DNA of 64,000 bases from Streptomyces sp. NBC_00659. Lineage in GTDB: Bacteria > Actinomycetota > Actinomycetes > Streptomycetales > Streptomycetaceae. The DNA lies in assembly GCF_036226925.1 (NCBI RefSeq), contig NZ_CP109031.1, positions 8,866,001 to 8,930,000 of the forward strand, written 5' to 3'. A program made the translations under genes and the position numbers. The number at the start of each line of letters is the position of its first letter. Within the stretch, counting starts at the first letter, position 1. Under the pieces are notes generated by a model that saw only the letters and a list, made by a program, of their open reading frames with translations, made no database searches and had not been told where the DNA came from. Positions 16,156 to 25,084 of this stretch are shown here, piece after piece.

Positions 16156-18105
16156 GTGGCGCCGGTGCTTGTTGGACGCGAAGGAATACTGGCCGGAGAA
16201 CGGATACCGGTGATCGGCACCCGGGTCACGTTCGGACGCAACCCCGAGAACACCGTCGTCGTCTCCAGTCCGAGCGTCTCGCGCTTCCACGCGGAGATCG
16301 TCCTGGACGACACCCAGGGCTACGTTCTGCGTGACTGCGGCAGCAGCAACGGCACGCTGGTCAACGGCGAGGAGATCGACTCCCGTCTCCTCGAGCCCGG
16401 GGACGACATCACCATCGGCGACCAGGAGTTCCGCTTCGAGGTCGCGGACGCCATGGAGACGATCATGGCGCTCTCCTTGCCCAGGTCGCTGACCTGTGGT
16501 GACGAGGAGATCGAGCAGGGGCCGGTGCTGCGGGTCACCATCGCGGGCGGCGGCCCCGTCGGCCTGTCGCTCGCGTTGCTGCTGGAGCACTTCCTCGGCG
16601 CCCAGGTGAACATCACCATCCATGACGGCCGTTGGCGCAAGCAGGGCCGCAAGATCGTCTGGAAGGACGCGAGCCAGGGCAATGTGCGGCGCCAGCAGGT
16701 GGTGACCGTACAGAGCCGCCAGTACCTCAGCCTGCCCGATGAGGTGCAGGCCCGGCTCTTCGACCCGGACAGCTACACCGAGATGTGGCCGTCGGGTCCC
16801 GACTCCATCGGCGATCACCACCCGCGCAACATGCGCATCGCCTACATCGAGGACCGGCTCCTTGAGGTGGCGAACGAGAAGCGGAGTCGCATCCAGCTCG
16901 TGCCGGCCCGGTTCGACGTCGACGAGCAGCAGGAGACGCTGGCCACTCAGCACGTACTGGCGATCTGTGACGGCGGGCGGTCGCACACGCGCGAGCACTT
17001 CGCCGCCAAGTTCGGCAAAGCGGACGAATCCATCTACTCGCTTGACGGCCGTCATCTCCAGGACGTGATCCTCGGTCTGCGCGTGAAATCGGGTCTGGCC
17101 GACCCCATGGCCGTTCTTCTGACCGTCGGGCAGAACCGCTTCCTGCTCAACTCCCTGCGTGGCGAGGGCTTCCTCAACATGCGCCTGACGGACGCGGAGG
17201 CCGCGGAGGTCGTAGGCATCGACCCGGTCCGCCGCGTCTTCGAGGAGTGCATCGCCTCTCGGCCCTGTCTGATGGGACGTGACGAGCACGGAGACTTCCG
17301 TTGCTCCACGCACAGCACGCTGTTCCTGCCGGCCCTCATCAAGGGCTCCGCTCTGTGGAAGCGGGTGGGCGAAGGGCTGCGTCTGTTCGGTGTCGAGCCC
17401 GGTGAACTGCGTGCCGTCACCTCGTTCCGCCTCAGCATGGTGCAACGCCCCCGCTTCACCGCCGAGTTGCTGCCGCCCACGGCCAACTCCACAGGTACGT
17501 ACGGCTTCCTGCTGGGCGACGCCGCCAACTCCATCCACTTCTGGCCGGGCCGGGGACTCAACAGCGGCCTGGCCTCGGCCGTCTCGCTCGCACGGTCCCT
17601 CAACGGCGCGTGGAACGGCAAGCCTTTCCGGGACGCGGACTTCCTGCGCCACGAGGCCGCCATGTCGATGCTCCAGTATCGCCACAAGAGCCGCGCCTGG
17701 AAGGCGATGGTGACCACGGACGACCAGGGCGCGACCTGGGCCATCAAGGACATCATCGCGCACGGCATCGACGGAATCGCCGAGGACCCGGATCGCGAGG
17801 CCGACACCGCGACGCTGCTGGAGCGGCTGCGGGGCATCCGTTCCCGACTGGCGAAGCGCATGACCGGCATGCCGGACGACGAGGCGATCCTGGAACGACT
17901 GGGGACCCTGGAGGACAGGACGCTCCGCATGCTGGTGCTCAGCGGCGCCTGGGACACCCTCACCATGGGCGGCGAGGAGGTCGACATCGACATCTTCTAC
18001 GGCCCGGACTCCGCGGCCGCGGCGGCGGCCGTCGAGGCGCTCGAGCCGGTCGCCCCCTCCGATCCGGCCGTGACCCCCTCCGATCCGGCCGTGGCCACCG
18101 GCTGA
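16156..18105 (+). CDS. FHA domain fused to FAD-dependent monooxygenase-like protein
   Basis: A protein of about 649 residues. Residues about 15-105 form an FHA phosphothreonine-binding domain: FGRNPENTVVV, SVSRFHAEI and the RDCGSSNGTLVNG core. From about residue 140 the protein reads as an FAD oxidoreductase: the dinucleotide motif VTIAGGGPVGLSLALLLEH and the late GDAANSIHFWPGRGLNSGLASA segment of group A flavin monooxygenases. The tail has two PSDPAV repeats. The GTG at 16156 is chosen because GGGAGGAAG lies directly upstream; the frame is open back to 16102. FHA domains recruit Ser/Thr-kinase substrates, so kinase-linked localisation or control of the flavoenzyme is likely. The substrate is unknown. 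Confidence 0.87.
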   Translation: MAPVLVGREGILAGERIPVIGTRVTFGRNPENTVVVSSPSVSRFHAEIVLDDTQGYVLRDCGSSNGTLVNGEEIDSRLLEPGDDITIGDQEFRFEVADAMETIMALSLPRSLTCGDEEIEQGPVLRVTIAGGGPVGLSLALLLEHFLGAQVNITIHDGRWRKQGRKIVWKDASQGNVRRQQVVTVQSRQYLSLPDEVQARLFDPDSYTEMWPSGPDSIGDHHPRNMRIAYIEDRLLEVANEKRSRIQLVPARFDVDEQQETLATQHVLAICDGGRSHTREHFAAKFGKADESIYSLDGRHLQDVILGLRVKSGLADPMAVLLTVGQNRFLLNSLRGEGFLNMRLTDAEAAEVVGIDPVRRVFEECIASRPCLMGRDEHGDFRCSTHSTLFLPALIKGSALWKRVGEGLRLFGVEPGELRAVTSFRLSMVQRPRFTAELLPPTANSTGTYGFLLGDAANSIHFWPGRGLNSGLASAVSLARSLNGAWNGKPFRDADFLRHEAAMSMLQYRHKSRAWKAMVTTDDQGATWAIKDIIAHGIDGIAEDPDREADTATLLERLRGIRSRLAKRMTGMPDDEAILERLGTLEDRTLRMLVLSGAWDTLTMGGEEVDIDIFYGPDSAAAAAAVEALEPVAPSDPAVTPSDPAVATG

Positions 18106-18245
18106 CGGCCGGGGTCCGGGCCGGCTGACGATCGCTGGTCGGGCCCGGCCGGCGACGGGGCCGGACCGGATGACCACGTGCCGTCCCGAGCGGCCGGCCA
18201 CGGCGGTCCGGTCGGCCGGCCGCTCGCTGGCCGGCGGACTGTGAG

Positions 18246-18262
18246 GGTAAAGTGGGGCGTTC
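18246..18262 (+). promoter_or_regulatory. Promoter-like element before the TetR gene
   Basis: The sequence GGTAAAGTGG (TAAAGT at 18248-18253 fits a -10 hexamer) recurs upstream of the patatin-like gene at 19004-19013. Sharing 10 identical bases in two adjacent promoters suggests a common promoter or operator for the TetR protein and its neighbour. Confidence 0.35.
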
Positions 18263-18299
18263 AGTCCCATGTCACCAGCGGCTCATGAAGGCAAGACCC

Positions 18300-18944
18300 A
18301 TGCGGGAGCGAACGAGCATGCCCAGCGAGCGAGAGCCGGGCGTCCCGGTGGTCGGTCGATCCGCCCAGGCCGCGGCGACGAGACAGCAGATCGTCGAGAC
18401 GGCCAAGGGACTCTTCGCCGGCCGCGGCTACCAAGTGACCTCGTTGCAGGCCATCGCGGACGAGATGGGCCTCACCAAGGCCGCGGTCTACTACCACTTC
18501 CGGACCAAGGCGCAGATCCTCCAGGCCTCGCTCGATCCGGCGGTGGAGGAAATGACCGTGCTCCTGGACGAGTTGGCGGGCGTGGCGTCACGGCAGGAGA
18601 GGCTGGACGCGTACGCGGTCGGTTGGGTCGATTTCCTGGTCCGCAACCGCGAACTCGGAACCATGCTCCTGCACGATCCCGAGATCCGGGCCGCCAGCGT
18701 CTACGCCGAGAACGACGGGCGCAGGCGACGCATTCTGCGGGTGCTGTTCGGCAGCTCGCCCACGCCCGCGGAGCGCATGGCCTACGTGATGTGCGTGTGG
18801 ATGCTGGAGGGCCTCGGTGAACTGTCCGATCTCCCGGACGACGACCTGAGGGCCACTCTGCTCCTGACCGTCCGGGGCCTCCTCGCGGTGCCGGGGGCCG
18901 CGGGCGCGGGGCCCGGAGGGTCCGCGGAGTCCCGCGAGGTGTGA
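18300..18944 (+). CDS. TetR family transcriptional regulator
   Basis: A protein of about 214 residues with an N-terminal TetR helix-turn-helix: TRQQIVETAKGLFAGRGYQ, then SLQAIADEMGLTKAAVYYHF and the KAQILQA helix. The ligand-binding C-terminal half has no recognisable signature. In-frame starts exist at 18285, 18300 and 18318; 18300 is preferred weakly because of an upstream AAGG. The adjacent patatin-like gene on the same strand, with a shared promoter sequence and an inverted repeat, is the most likely target besides the regulator itself. Confidence 0.88.
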   Translation: MRERTSMPSEREPGVPVVGRSAQAAATRQQIVETAKGLFAGRGYQVTSLQAIADEMGLTKAAVYYHFRTKAQILQASLDPAVEEMTVLLDELAGVASRQERLDAYAVGWVDFLVRNRELGTMLLHDPEIRAASVYAENDGRRRRILRVLFGSSPTPAERMAYVMCVWMLEGLGELSDLPDDDLRATLLLTVRGLLAVPGAAGAGPGGSAESREV

Positions 18945-18985
18945 GGCAACGCCCACGAGGTGCCCCGTTTGGCTAGCCATCGGCT

Positions 18986-19013
18986 AGTGAGTGGCTGTTC
19001 ACTGGTAAAGTGG
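18986..19013 (+). promoter_or_regulatory. Inverted repeat and promoter-like element before the patatin gene
   Basis: AGTGA (18986-18990) and TCACT (18999-19003) form an inverted repeat with an 8-base spacer, directly followed by GGTAAAGTGG, the same 10-mer found before the TetR gene. The arrangement fits an operator overlapping a promoter. The TetR protein encoded upstream is the candidate binder. Nothing proves binding. Confidence 0.4.
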
Positions 19014-19209
19014 TTGCCTGGGCGGACGGTGCTGCCACACTCTGTGGCAGCGGCCGGGACTGTCTCCGCCCGCACGGCCCGAGCGGCGGTCGGCGGCCCA
19101 GCAGCAGCCAGGCCATGATCCCGGGGGGCGGGCGCGCTCGTGCTGTGCCGTCCCCGGGCGCTGCGTGCAGAAACCACCCCCCGAGCTGTCCCCTGGAGCC
19201 CTGACCGCG

Positions 19210-20214
19210 ATGACGACGACCGCCACGACCTCCGCCGCCACGTCCGAGCCCGAGGAGCCGCACCCGGTCTGGGGCGTGCTCACCGAGCGCGCGCTAACCG
19301 GCAGCCGCCCCGGCGCGCGCGCCGACGGGCACCGCGTCGCTCTGGCCATCGAGGGCGGCGGGATGCGCGGCATCATCGCCGGCGGGATGGCCCTGGCCCT
19401 CCACGAACTCGGACTGACCAACAGCTTCGACGCCGTGTACGGCGCCTCCGCCGGTGCCGCCTCCGCCGCGTGGCTGCTGAGCACGAGTCCGGAATCGCTG
19501 CGCTTCTGGGCTGTTCCCAAGTACGCCCGGACGCTCATCCGGCGCTCGAACCCGCTGCGCGGCAGGCCGCTCGTGGACCTGCACGCCTTCTACGAGGTGC
19601 TCTACCGCTACGGCGACCAGGACTGCGCACCGATGGACTTCGCCTCGATCCTCGCGAGCGACATCGAGTACCACCCACTGGCCACCGACGCCGAGACCGG
19701 GGAGTCAACCGACCTGCGGCCCTTCATAGGCGACGCCGCGGAACTGCGCCTCGCACTGCGGGCGAGTGCGTCCCTGCCACTGCTGGCGGGAGAACCGGTG
19801 ACGCTGCGCGGACGCCGGTTCTACGACGCGGGCGTCTCCGAATCCGTGCCCTACCGAACCGCGCTGGCTCAGGGGGCGACCCACGTCATGGTGCTGCGAT
19901 CGCGGCGTGCGATCGATGTGGCCCGGCCGTCCCGCTCCGCTCCATGGATCGCGAAGACGGTGTTGCGGCGTGAACCCGCGGCCTTGCGGCAGGTGTTCCT
20001 CGACCGCGAAACACGCCTGGCCGATGACGACGCCCGCCTGAGCGACCATGAGGCCGTCGTCTCGATCCGTCCCGCCCCGGACTCGCCGACCGTCGGCCGG
20101 CTGGCGAGCGAGGGTGACCTGCTGGAAACCGCGCTGGAAGCCGGCCGCACCGCGGTACACGACACCTACGGTCGCCTGTTCGGCACTGGCGAACGCCCGG
20201 CGGCCACCGACTGA
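19210..20214 (+). CDS. Patatin-like phospholipase/acyl hydrolase
   Basis: A protein of about 334 residues. It carries the patatin catalytic dyad and oxyanion hole: GGGMRG at residues 49-54, the nucleophile Ser80 in YGASAGAA and Asp206 in the YDAGVSES motif. No signal peptide is seen, so it is probably cytoplasmic. It would hydrolyse acyl esters of phospholipids or other lipids. The ATG at 19210 (MTTTATTSA) is preferred; a start at 19165 adds a Pro-rich leader. It follows the TetR gene and its promoter holds an inverted repeat. Confidence 0.88.
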   Translation: MTTTATTSAATSEPEEPHPVWGVLTERALTGSRPGARADGHRVALAIEGGGMRGIIAGGMALALHELGLTNSFDAVYGASAGAASAAWLLSTSPESLRFWAVPKYARTLIRRSNPLRGRPLVDLHAFYEVLYRYGDQDCAPMDFASILASDIEYHPLATDAETGESTDLRPFIGDAAELRLALRASASLPLLAGEPVTLRGRRFYDAGVSESVPYRTALAQGATHVMVLRSRRAIDVARPSRSAPWIAKTVLRREPAALRQVFLDRETRLADDDARLSDHEAVVSIRPAPDSPTVGRLASEGDLLETALEAGRTAVHDTYGRLFGTGERPAATD

Positions 20215-20280
20215 CGCGCGGAGCCCTCGCCGTACACAGCGGGCGGCCTTGCAGCCGGGGCAAGATCCCGACAAGATCTG

Positions 20281-20322
20281 CCCGGAGCCCGGAGCCCGGA
20301 GCCCGGAGCCCGGAGCCCGGAG
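20281..20322. repeat. Tandem heptanucleotide repeat (CCCGGAG x6)
   Basis: Six perfect copies of CCCGGAG lie in the gap between the convergent patatin-like gene and the hypothetical gene at 20344-20874. The unit is intergenic and likely variable in copy number through slippage. Confidence 0.9.
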
Positions 20323-20343
20323 CCGGCCGACCGTGGGCGTCCG

Positions 20344-20874
20344 TCAGCCGTCGCCCAACTCGACGAAACGACCGGTCCAGGCCCTGAACCGATCGTCGTG
20401 CCCCTTGCGCGCTTCCCAGAGCGCGTTCGGATCCTCCGGCGCACCGAGCCCGAACGTCCGGTCCAGCCAGGCGAGGAACTCGGTGTGGCCCTCGCTGTGT
20501 TCCTTGACGATGTCCGGATCGAGGAATCCTTCCGAGACCGGCTCACTGTCGATGGCGAGAAGCCGGAACAGCTCCCTGAGGTCCCGCGCGATCACATAGA
20601 GGTCGCCTTCGTCGCCGACGAAGACGACGGGCAGGGCGGCGAGGTCGGCGCGGTCGTCGCACCGCCACAGGGCGTAGTGGGAGCCGGTGCCGTTGGCCTG
20701 CGCGAAGGGGATGAACCGGCTGAGGAACTCGGCATCCTCCGACCAGGTGTGGAGTCCGGCGTCCCCGCCGTACTCGCACAGCTCGAAGCCTTCCGCGTAG
20801 TACACGGGACCGAGCCGGTCCTCGAACTCCTTGAGCAGGTTCAGTTCGGGGACGGGCGAGTACGACTCGCTCAT
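20344..20874 (-). CDS. Hypothetical protein, immunity-like size
   Basis: A 176-residue acidic protein with a perfect AGGAGGT ribosome binding site before the ATG at 20874. Features include FELCEYGGDAGLHTWSEDAEF, FAQANGTGSHYALWRCDD and VVFVGDEGDLYVIARDLREL. The pattern recalls SMI1/SUKH-like stand-alone proteins, in which a GTGS/W core and a VVFVGDEG turn occur, but I cannot make a firm family call. It stands alone and is convergent with the patatin-like gene. Confidence 0.7.
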   Translation of the reverse strand: MSESYSPVPELNLLKEFEDRLGPVYYAEGFELCEYGGDAGLHTWSEDAEFLSRFIPFAQANGTGSHYALWRCDDRADLAALPVVFVGDEGDLYVIARDLRELFRLLAIDSEPVSEGFLDPDIVKEHSEGHTEFLAWLDRTFGLGAPEDPNALWEARKGHDDRFRAWTGRFVELGDG

Positions 20875-21083
20875 GCGACCTCCTGGGCCGTCCCGGCATC
20901 ACGGGTTCGTCTGCCCGGGGCCGGGCCCGCACAAGATATCTTTCGAGGCTTTCGATGCCGCGACCGGTGCCCGTCCCTCCCGGAGAGCGGGTGCGGACCG
21001 TAGCGCTGATCCCCGTTTCCGCAAGACCGCCAGTTCCCCGGGCGGCGGCCCGGTGAGGGCGGCTTCTTCGCATACTGAGGGGC

Positions 21084-21827
21084 ATGGCCATCTATGACAC
21101 GCTCGGCGCTACGTACGGCCGGACCCGGCAGCCGGATCCGCGGATTGCCACGCAGGTGCATGCAGCGCTCGGGGACGCCAGGACGGTGATCAACGTAGGA
21201 GCGGGCACCGGTTCCTACGAGCCGGAGCAGACGGTTCTCGCCGTCGAGCCCAGCCAGATCATGATCGCCCAGCGCCCAGGAAGGTCCGCGCCCGCCGTGT
21301 GCGCGGTCGCCGAGCGTCTTCCGCTGCGCGACGACGCCGCCGACGCCGTCATGGCGCTGCTGACCGTCCACCACTGGACCGACCTCGCGGCCGGGATCGC
21401 CGAACTCCGCCGGGTCGCGCGCCGCCGTATCGTCATCCTGACCTGGGACCAGGAGATCTTTCGCGAGAAGTTCTGGCTCGTACGCGAATACCTGCCGCAG
21501 GCTGCGGCGTTCGACGACACCAGAGCAGTCCCGATCGGCCGACTGGCCACGCTGCTGGGCGGGGCACGTCAGGAGCCCGTTCACGTCCCGCACGACTGCA
21601 CGGACGGGTTCGGCGCCGCCTACTGGCGTCGCCCACACGCCTACCTCGACCCCCAAGTACGCGCCGGAATCTCCATGTTCGCCCAGACCGGACAGGACGT
21701 TCTCGCTCCGGGCCTGGCAGCGCTCACCGACGACCTCGCGACGGGTGATTGGCACAGGCGTCAAGCCGATCTGCTCGCGCTCGACACCATCGACGTCGGC
21801 TATCGACTCCTGGTGGCGGACGCCTGA
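21084..21827 (+). CDS. Class I SAM-dependent methyltransferase
   Basis: A 247-residue protein with the SAM-binding motif VINVGAGTGSYEP, an acidic VLAVEPSQ motif, and LPLRDDAADAVMALLTVHHW matching motif II of UbiE/Methyltransf_11 enzymes. The C-terminal half (DCTDGFGAAYWRRPHAYLD) matches a Streptomyces branch annotated only as methyltransferase. No substrate can be inferred. Its 3' end overlaps by 28 bases the end of a convergent small gene. Confidence 0.88.
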   Translation: MAIYDTLGATYGRTRQPDPRIATQVHAALGDARTVINVGAGTGSYEPEQTVLAVEPSQIMIAQRPGRSAPAVCAVAERLPLRDDAADAVMALLTVHHWTDLAAGIAELRRVARRRIVILTWDQEIFREKFWLVREYLPQAAAFDDTRAVPIGRLATLLGGARQEPVHVPHDCTDGFGAAYWRRPHAYLDPQVRAGISMFAQTGQDVLAPGLAALTDDLATGDWHRRQADLLALDTIDVGYRLLVADA

Positions 21828-22144
21828 CCTTCGCGAGGACTCCTGGTCACGTGCCTGCCCCTCTCTTCGCCGACCTGGAAGCCGTCGGGCCAGCGGGTGT
21901 CGTCCGGCGTGTATTCATGCACGAAGAAGCCGTCCGGGGAACGTCTGAACCCGGGCAGCGATCGCGCCCGTTCCACCCGCTCTTCCGCCAGTTGCCTGGT
22001 CGAGTACAGCCCGAGGATCTTGAAGTCGTCCTCGCTGTCGTCCCAGAACAAGGGTTCTCCGTCCTCCAGGAAGTCGGCGGCGACGGAGTCGGGTTCGAGA
22101 GAGATGTGGTGCCTGTGCACCAAGAGATGGACGGTCTGGTTCAC
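21800..22144 (-). CDS. Small hypothetical protein, DUF7336-like
   Basis: A 114-residue protein that shares the order VHLLVHRHH, then GLYSTRQLAEERVERARSLP, then GFRRSPDGFFVHEY and W-DGF with the next gene upstream (22187-22498). I recall this pattern as a DUF7336-type family of unknown function. The last 25 residues are basic and not conserved between the two copies; they overlap the convergent methyltransferase gene. Confidence 0.75.
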   Translation of the reverse strand: MNQTVHLLVHRHHISLEPDSVAADFLEDGEPLFWDDSEDDFKILGLYSTRQLAEERVERARSLPGFRRSPDGFFVHEYTPDDTRWPDGFQVGEERGRHVTRSPREGQASATRSR

Positions 22145-22186
22145 TTCACGCCTTCGTGTGCCGGGTCGGACGAGGAACGAGGCGGT

Positions 22187-22498
22187 TCAGTCCTGATGTG
22201 TCCCGTCCGGGAATTCGGTGACGAACCCGTGGGTCCACAGATCCTCGTCGAGCGTCAGAGGGGAGATTTCGAAGCAGTCGGGCTCGCCGCGGAACCCCGG
22301 CAGCCCCTTCGAAGCCTCTCGCTGCGCCTCCGCCGCCGCTTCGGTGGTGTGGACGCCGACGAGGCGCCACTCCTCTTCATCCAGGTGCATGGTTCCGTCG
22401 GGATCCTGATGGATGATCCGCCCGTCCTCCTCCGTGGCGAGGTGGCGAGCGTGCCACAACACGTGGACTTCGCCGCTGGTGCCCTGCTCGAGCGTCAT
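22187..22498 (-). CDS. Small hypothetical protein, DUF7336-like paralogue
   Basis: A protein of about 103 residues, clearly related to the gene at 21800-22144: VHVLWHARHL, GVHTTEAAAEAQREASKGLP, GFRGEPDCFEISPLTLDEDLW. The two lie in tandem on the same strand 42 bases apart, as from a local duplication. Start is the ATG at 22498 or a TTG at 22510; an AAGGGAG site is upstream. Function unknown. Confidence 0.75.
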   Translation of the reverse strand: MTLEQGTSGEVHVLWHARHLATEEDGRIIHQDPDGTMHLDEEEWRLVGVHTTEAAAEAQREASKGLPGFRGEPDCFEISPLTLDEDLWTHGFVTEFPDGTHQD

Positions 22499-22806
22499 GG
22501 TGGTCGACAACTCCCTTAAGGGATCAGGCGTTTGAGGTCTGACACCCCTGCCGGCCGCTCCTGGACCTCTGATGCGCGCTTGCGTTCGGTCGATAGTGCC
22601 CCGCCTTGCCGCTCGGGTGCGAGCGAGATACGGCGCTGGGGAGCCTGACCGGACCCTGCCACGTCTCTTTTTGCGTGGCCCATGGTCTCAGCCGCGCTCT
22701 CATCGGCCGGGTGCAGACCGGGGAACGATCAACACCCCTTATTCTGCCGCTGGTTGGCGATTGGTTGGAACACTCGTGGACGCAGGGAAGAGGCGGGGGA
22801 ACGCAC
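22499..22806. other. Divergent intergenic region
   Basis: 308 bases between the divergent DUF7336-like gene and the membrane-protein gene. It holds the perfect palindrome CCCTTAAGGG at 22512-22521 near the minus-strand gene. No gene is seen; promoters for both sides are expected here. Confidence 0.4.
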
Positions 22807-23997
22807 ATGACATATCGGCGCGCGGTGATACCGGCACTGGTCGGAAGTCTGCTGGTCACGTTGTTGCTGTGGTGGGCGGGGGAGAGTGCGCAAGCACTTC
22901 AACTGCGCGGCGCCACCAGCGTGTTCGACGCCCAGTCCGTGAGTGAACTCCGACTGTGGCTGGCACCCTGGTCGTACGACCCTCCGTCGGCGCTTCTGGC
23001 CGACGGGTCCACGGAGGCTGCCACGGGCGGAGGCGCGGCGTTCGGCGGAAGCTCCCACTACGCCGACCTGTACACCACCGCGATGCAGATCAGATTCGTG
23101 GCCGTCTTCGCGTTCTTCCTGACCGGCGCGCTGATCCTGATCCGCAGGATCCCGCCGACGCAGGGCCGTACCCCGGCCACGGTGCTCGGACTGTGGGCCT
23201 GGACCCCGATGGCCGGGATGCTGGCCGTGACCGTCTCCGCGCCGTGGCTGATCGCGTCGTACGGGCACGGGAGCTTCCGGATGCTGCCGCGACTGGCGTC
23301 CGTGATCGTGTCGAGCGGACCGGTCACCGTGCTCGCGGGCCTGGTGACCGCGCTGGTCACCGTGCTCGTGGCGCGGGTCACCGCCAAGGGGGACGAGCCG
23401 TCGCCCAGGCAGAGCGTGCCCCCGCGCTCCGCACGCCTGGCCGCGAGCGCGGGAACCGCGGTGATCGCCGTGTCTCTGGTGGTCCTGTCGTACCAGTCCG
23501 TGGCTGCCTGGATCCAGACCTCGTTCGACGGCGCAGGCCTGCTGTCCGAGCCCGGCGAACTGCTGCGCGCGTGGCTGCTGCTCGGCAGCTGGACGAGTCC
23601 GGCGAGCACGCCCGTCGGCGACTGGCTGCTGTACCGGGCGGCCGACGCGCTTGTGCTCGTCGTGGTCTGGTGGGCGCTGCGGCTGCTGCCCGGACTGCTC
23701 ACCCGGACCACGGCACCGGCGATGGCCCTGGGCGGGGTCTGCGCGACCGTCCTGGCGCTGTGGGCGGGCCGGGTGGTGCGCATAGCGTTCGACAGCGCGT
23801 TCGTCGTGCGTGGTCCGGTGTCCCTGATCACCCAACTCGACGCGGGTGTCCCGGCCGCCCTCACCTTCGGTATCGCCGCGGGGCTGACGGCCCTGGTGAC
23901 ACTGCGGCTGGCGGGAAGCCGTGACGTGGGCGAGGCACCGGCGTCGACGGCCGATTCCGGCGAGCCCGTGGCCGACACCACCCGCACCGAGGAGTAG
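22807..23997 (+). CDS. Integral membrane protein of unknown function
   Basis: A 396-residue protein with about seven hydrophobic segments, the first directly after the start (AVIPALVGSLLVTLLLWWAG). An extracytoplasmic loop of about 70 residues (residues 25-95, rich in Ser, Gly and Ala) follows, then regularly spaced helices and a hydrophilic C-terminus. The frame is open back to 22606, but the hydrophobic start and GGGGGA site fix the ATG at 22807. I do not recognise the family. It stands alone. Confidence 0.75.
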   Translation: MTYRRAVIPALVGSLLVTLLLWWAGESAQALQLRGATSVFDAQSVSELRLWLAPWSYDPPSALLADGSTEAATGGGAAFGGSSHYADLYTTAMQIRFVAVFAFFLTGALILIRRIPPTQGRTPATVLGLWAWTPMAGMLAVTVSAPWLIASYGHGSFRMLPRLASVIVSSGPVTVLAGLVTALVTVLVARVTAKGDEPSPRQSVPPRSARLAASAGTAVIAVSLVVLSYQSVAAWIQTSFDGAGLLSEPGELLRAWLLLGSWTSPASTPVGDWLLYRAADALVLVVVWWALRLLPGLLTRTTAPAMALGGVCATVLALWAGRVVRIAFDSAFVVRGPVSLITQLDAGVPAALTFGIAAGLTALVTLRLAGSRDVGEAPASTADSGEPVADTTRTEE

Positions 23998-24116
23998 AGG
24001 AGCGGAAGCCCCGCCTCCCTCGTCGCCAGGCTGCCGGTGAGCACGCGCTCTCGCACACCAGCAGCCCCTTTGCCTCACCCCGGGCGATGTCAGACCCCCG
24101 TGGCACACTCCGGTGC

Positions 24117-24914
24117 ATGTCTCTCGCCGATCTCACACTTGACCACTGGCGCTCGTTCGACCTGCGGACAGCGCGGGAAGTCGCCCAAGAAGCAGCCAAC
24201 CTGGTGGGTGGTCGTGTGACCGCGGTCGAGACTGCCGAACACCTCGGAGCCCCGTTCCATCATGTCCGGATCGAGCGGAACGCTCAGGACTTCGCTCTGA
24301 TACCGGGCGGCACGGTCGAGGTCGGATTCGACCTCGACTCGTGGCAGCCGACGGCCGAGCAGACCGCCGACTACGCGCGGAGCCTTGAAGCCGGCTTCGG
24401 GTTCGGCAGCGATCTGCGGGCCTACCTCGCGCAGACTCTCAGCCTCCGGAGAAGCGTCACACTGGCCACCGTGCTCATGGCCGTGGAGGACGAGAAGCTG
24501 ACCGGGCTTCCGGCCGACACACCGGCGGAACTCGCTGCTCGTGGCCTGCGTATGCCCACGTCCGACGAGTGGGAACACGCCTGTGGCGCCGGCGCCGGCA
24601 CGCTGTTCCGATGGGGCGACGAGTGCCCGCTGGACCGCATTCCGTACGGGGACCGCACAGGGCCGCACCATGAGCCGAACGCCTTCGGCCTGCGCATCGC
24701 CTATGACACGTACTGCACGGAACTGACGAGCGACGTCACCGCTGTCCACGGCGGTGACGGCGGTGAGTCGGTGTGCGGCGGCTACGGCACCCTGCTGGCA
24801 TGGCTGCCCCTGGCCACCGCCAACCGCAACCCCACCATGGTCGAATTCGTCTACGGCCCCGAGGGCGAGGACCTTTGCGAGGACTTCTCCGTCCGCCCTG
24901 TGCTGACCCTCTGA
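24117..24914 (+). CDS. FGE-sulfatase/SUMF1-like domain protein
   Basis: A 265-residue protein whose C-terminal half resembles the formylglycine-generating-enzyme-like fold: IPGGTVEVGFD, LRMPTSDEWEHACGAGAGTLFRWGDECP, and PNAFGLRIAYDTYCTELTSD. It lacks the RGGSW motif typical of active sulfatase-modifying enzymes, so catalytic function is doubtful. It is an actinomycete variant I know only as hypothetical. The start is the ATG at 24117 (MSLADLTLDHW). Confidence 0.68.
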   Translation: MSLADLTLDHWRSFDLRTAREVAQEAANLVGGRVTAVETAEHLGAPFHHVRIERNAQDFALIPGGTVEVGFDLDSWQPTAEQTADYARSLEAGFGFGSDLRAYLAQTLSLRRSVTLATVLMAVEDEKLTGLPADTPAELAARGLRMPTSDEWEHACGAGAGTLFRWGDECPLDRIPYGDRTGPHHEPNAFGLRIAYDTYCTELTSDVTAVHGGDGGESVCGGYGTLLAWLPLATANRNPTMVEFVYGPEGEDLCEDFSVRPVLTL

Positions 24915-25084
24915 GGGGCCCCGCAGGTCCCGGACCTGGACGTGTACGACGGAGCGGACAGACTCGTTCCGGTGTGGTGCGGCTGTTTGACCCCCTGTCG
25001 GAAGCGCTCCGTGTGAAGATCCTCCCAAGCATCGGACCCGAGCCGGACGGTGTGGCGGGACGAGACCGGGGAGAGCAACAGCGG

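Noticed and set aside
16027..18270. 747-residue minus-strand open frame opposite the FHA-FAD gene
   Set aside because: The plus strand carries recognisable FHA and FAD motifs; the minus frame has no conserved features.
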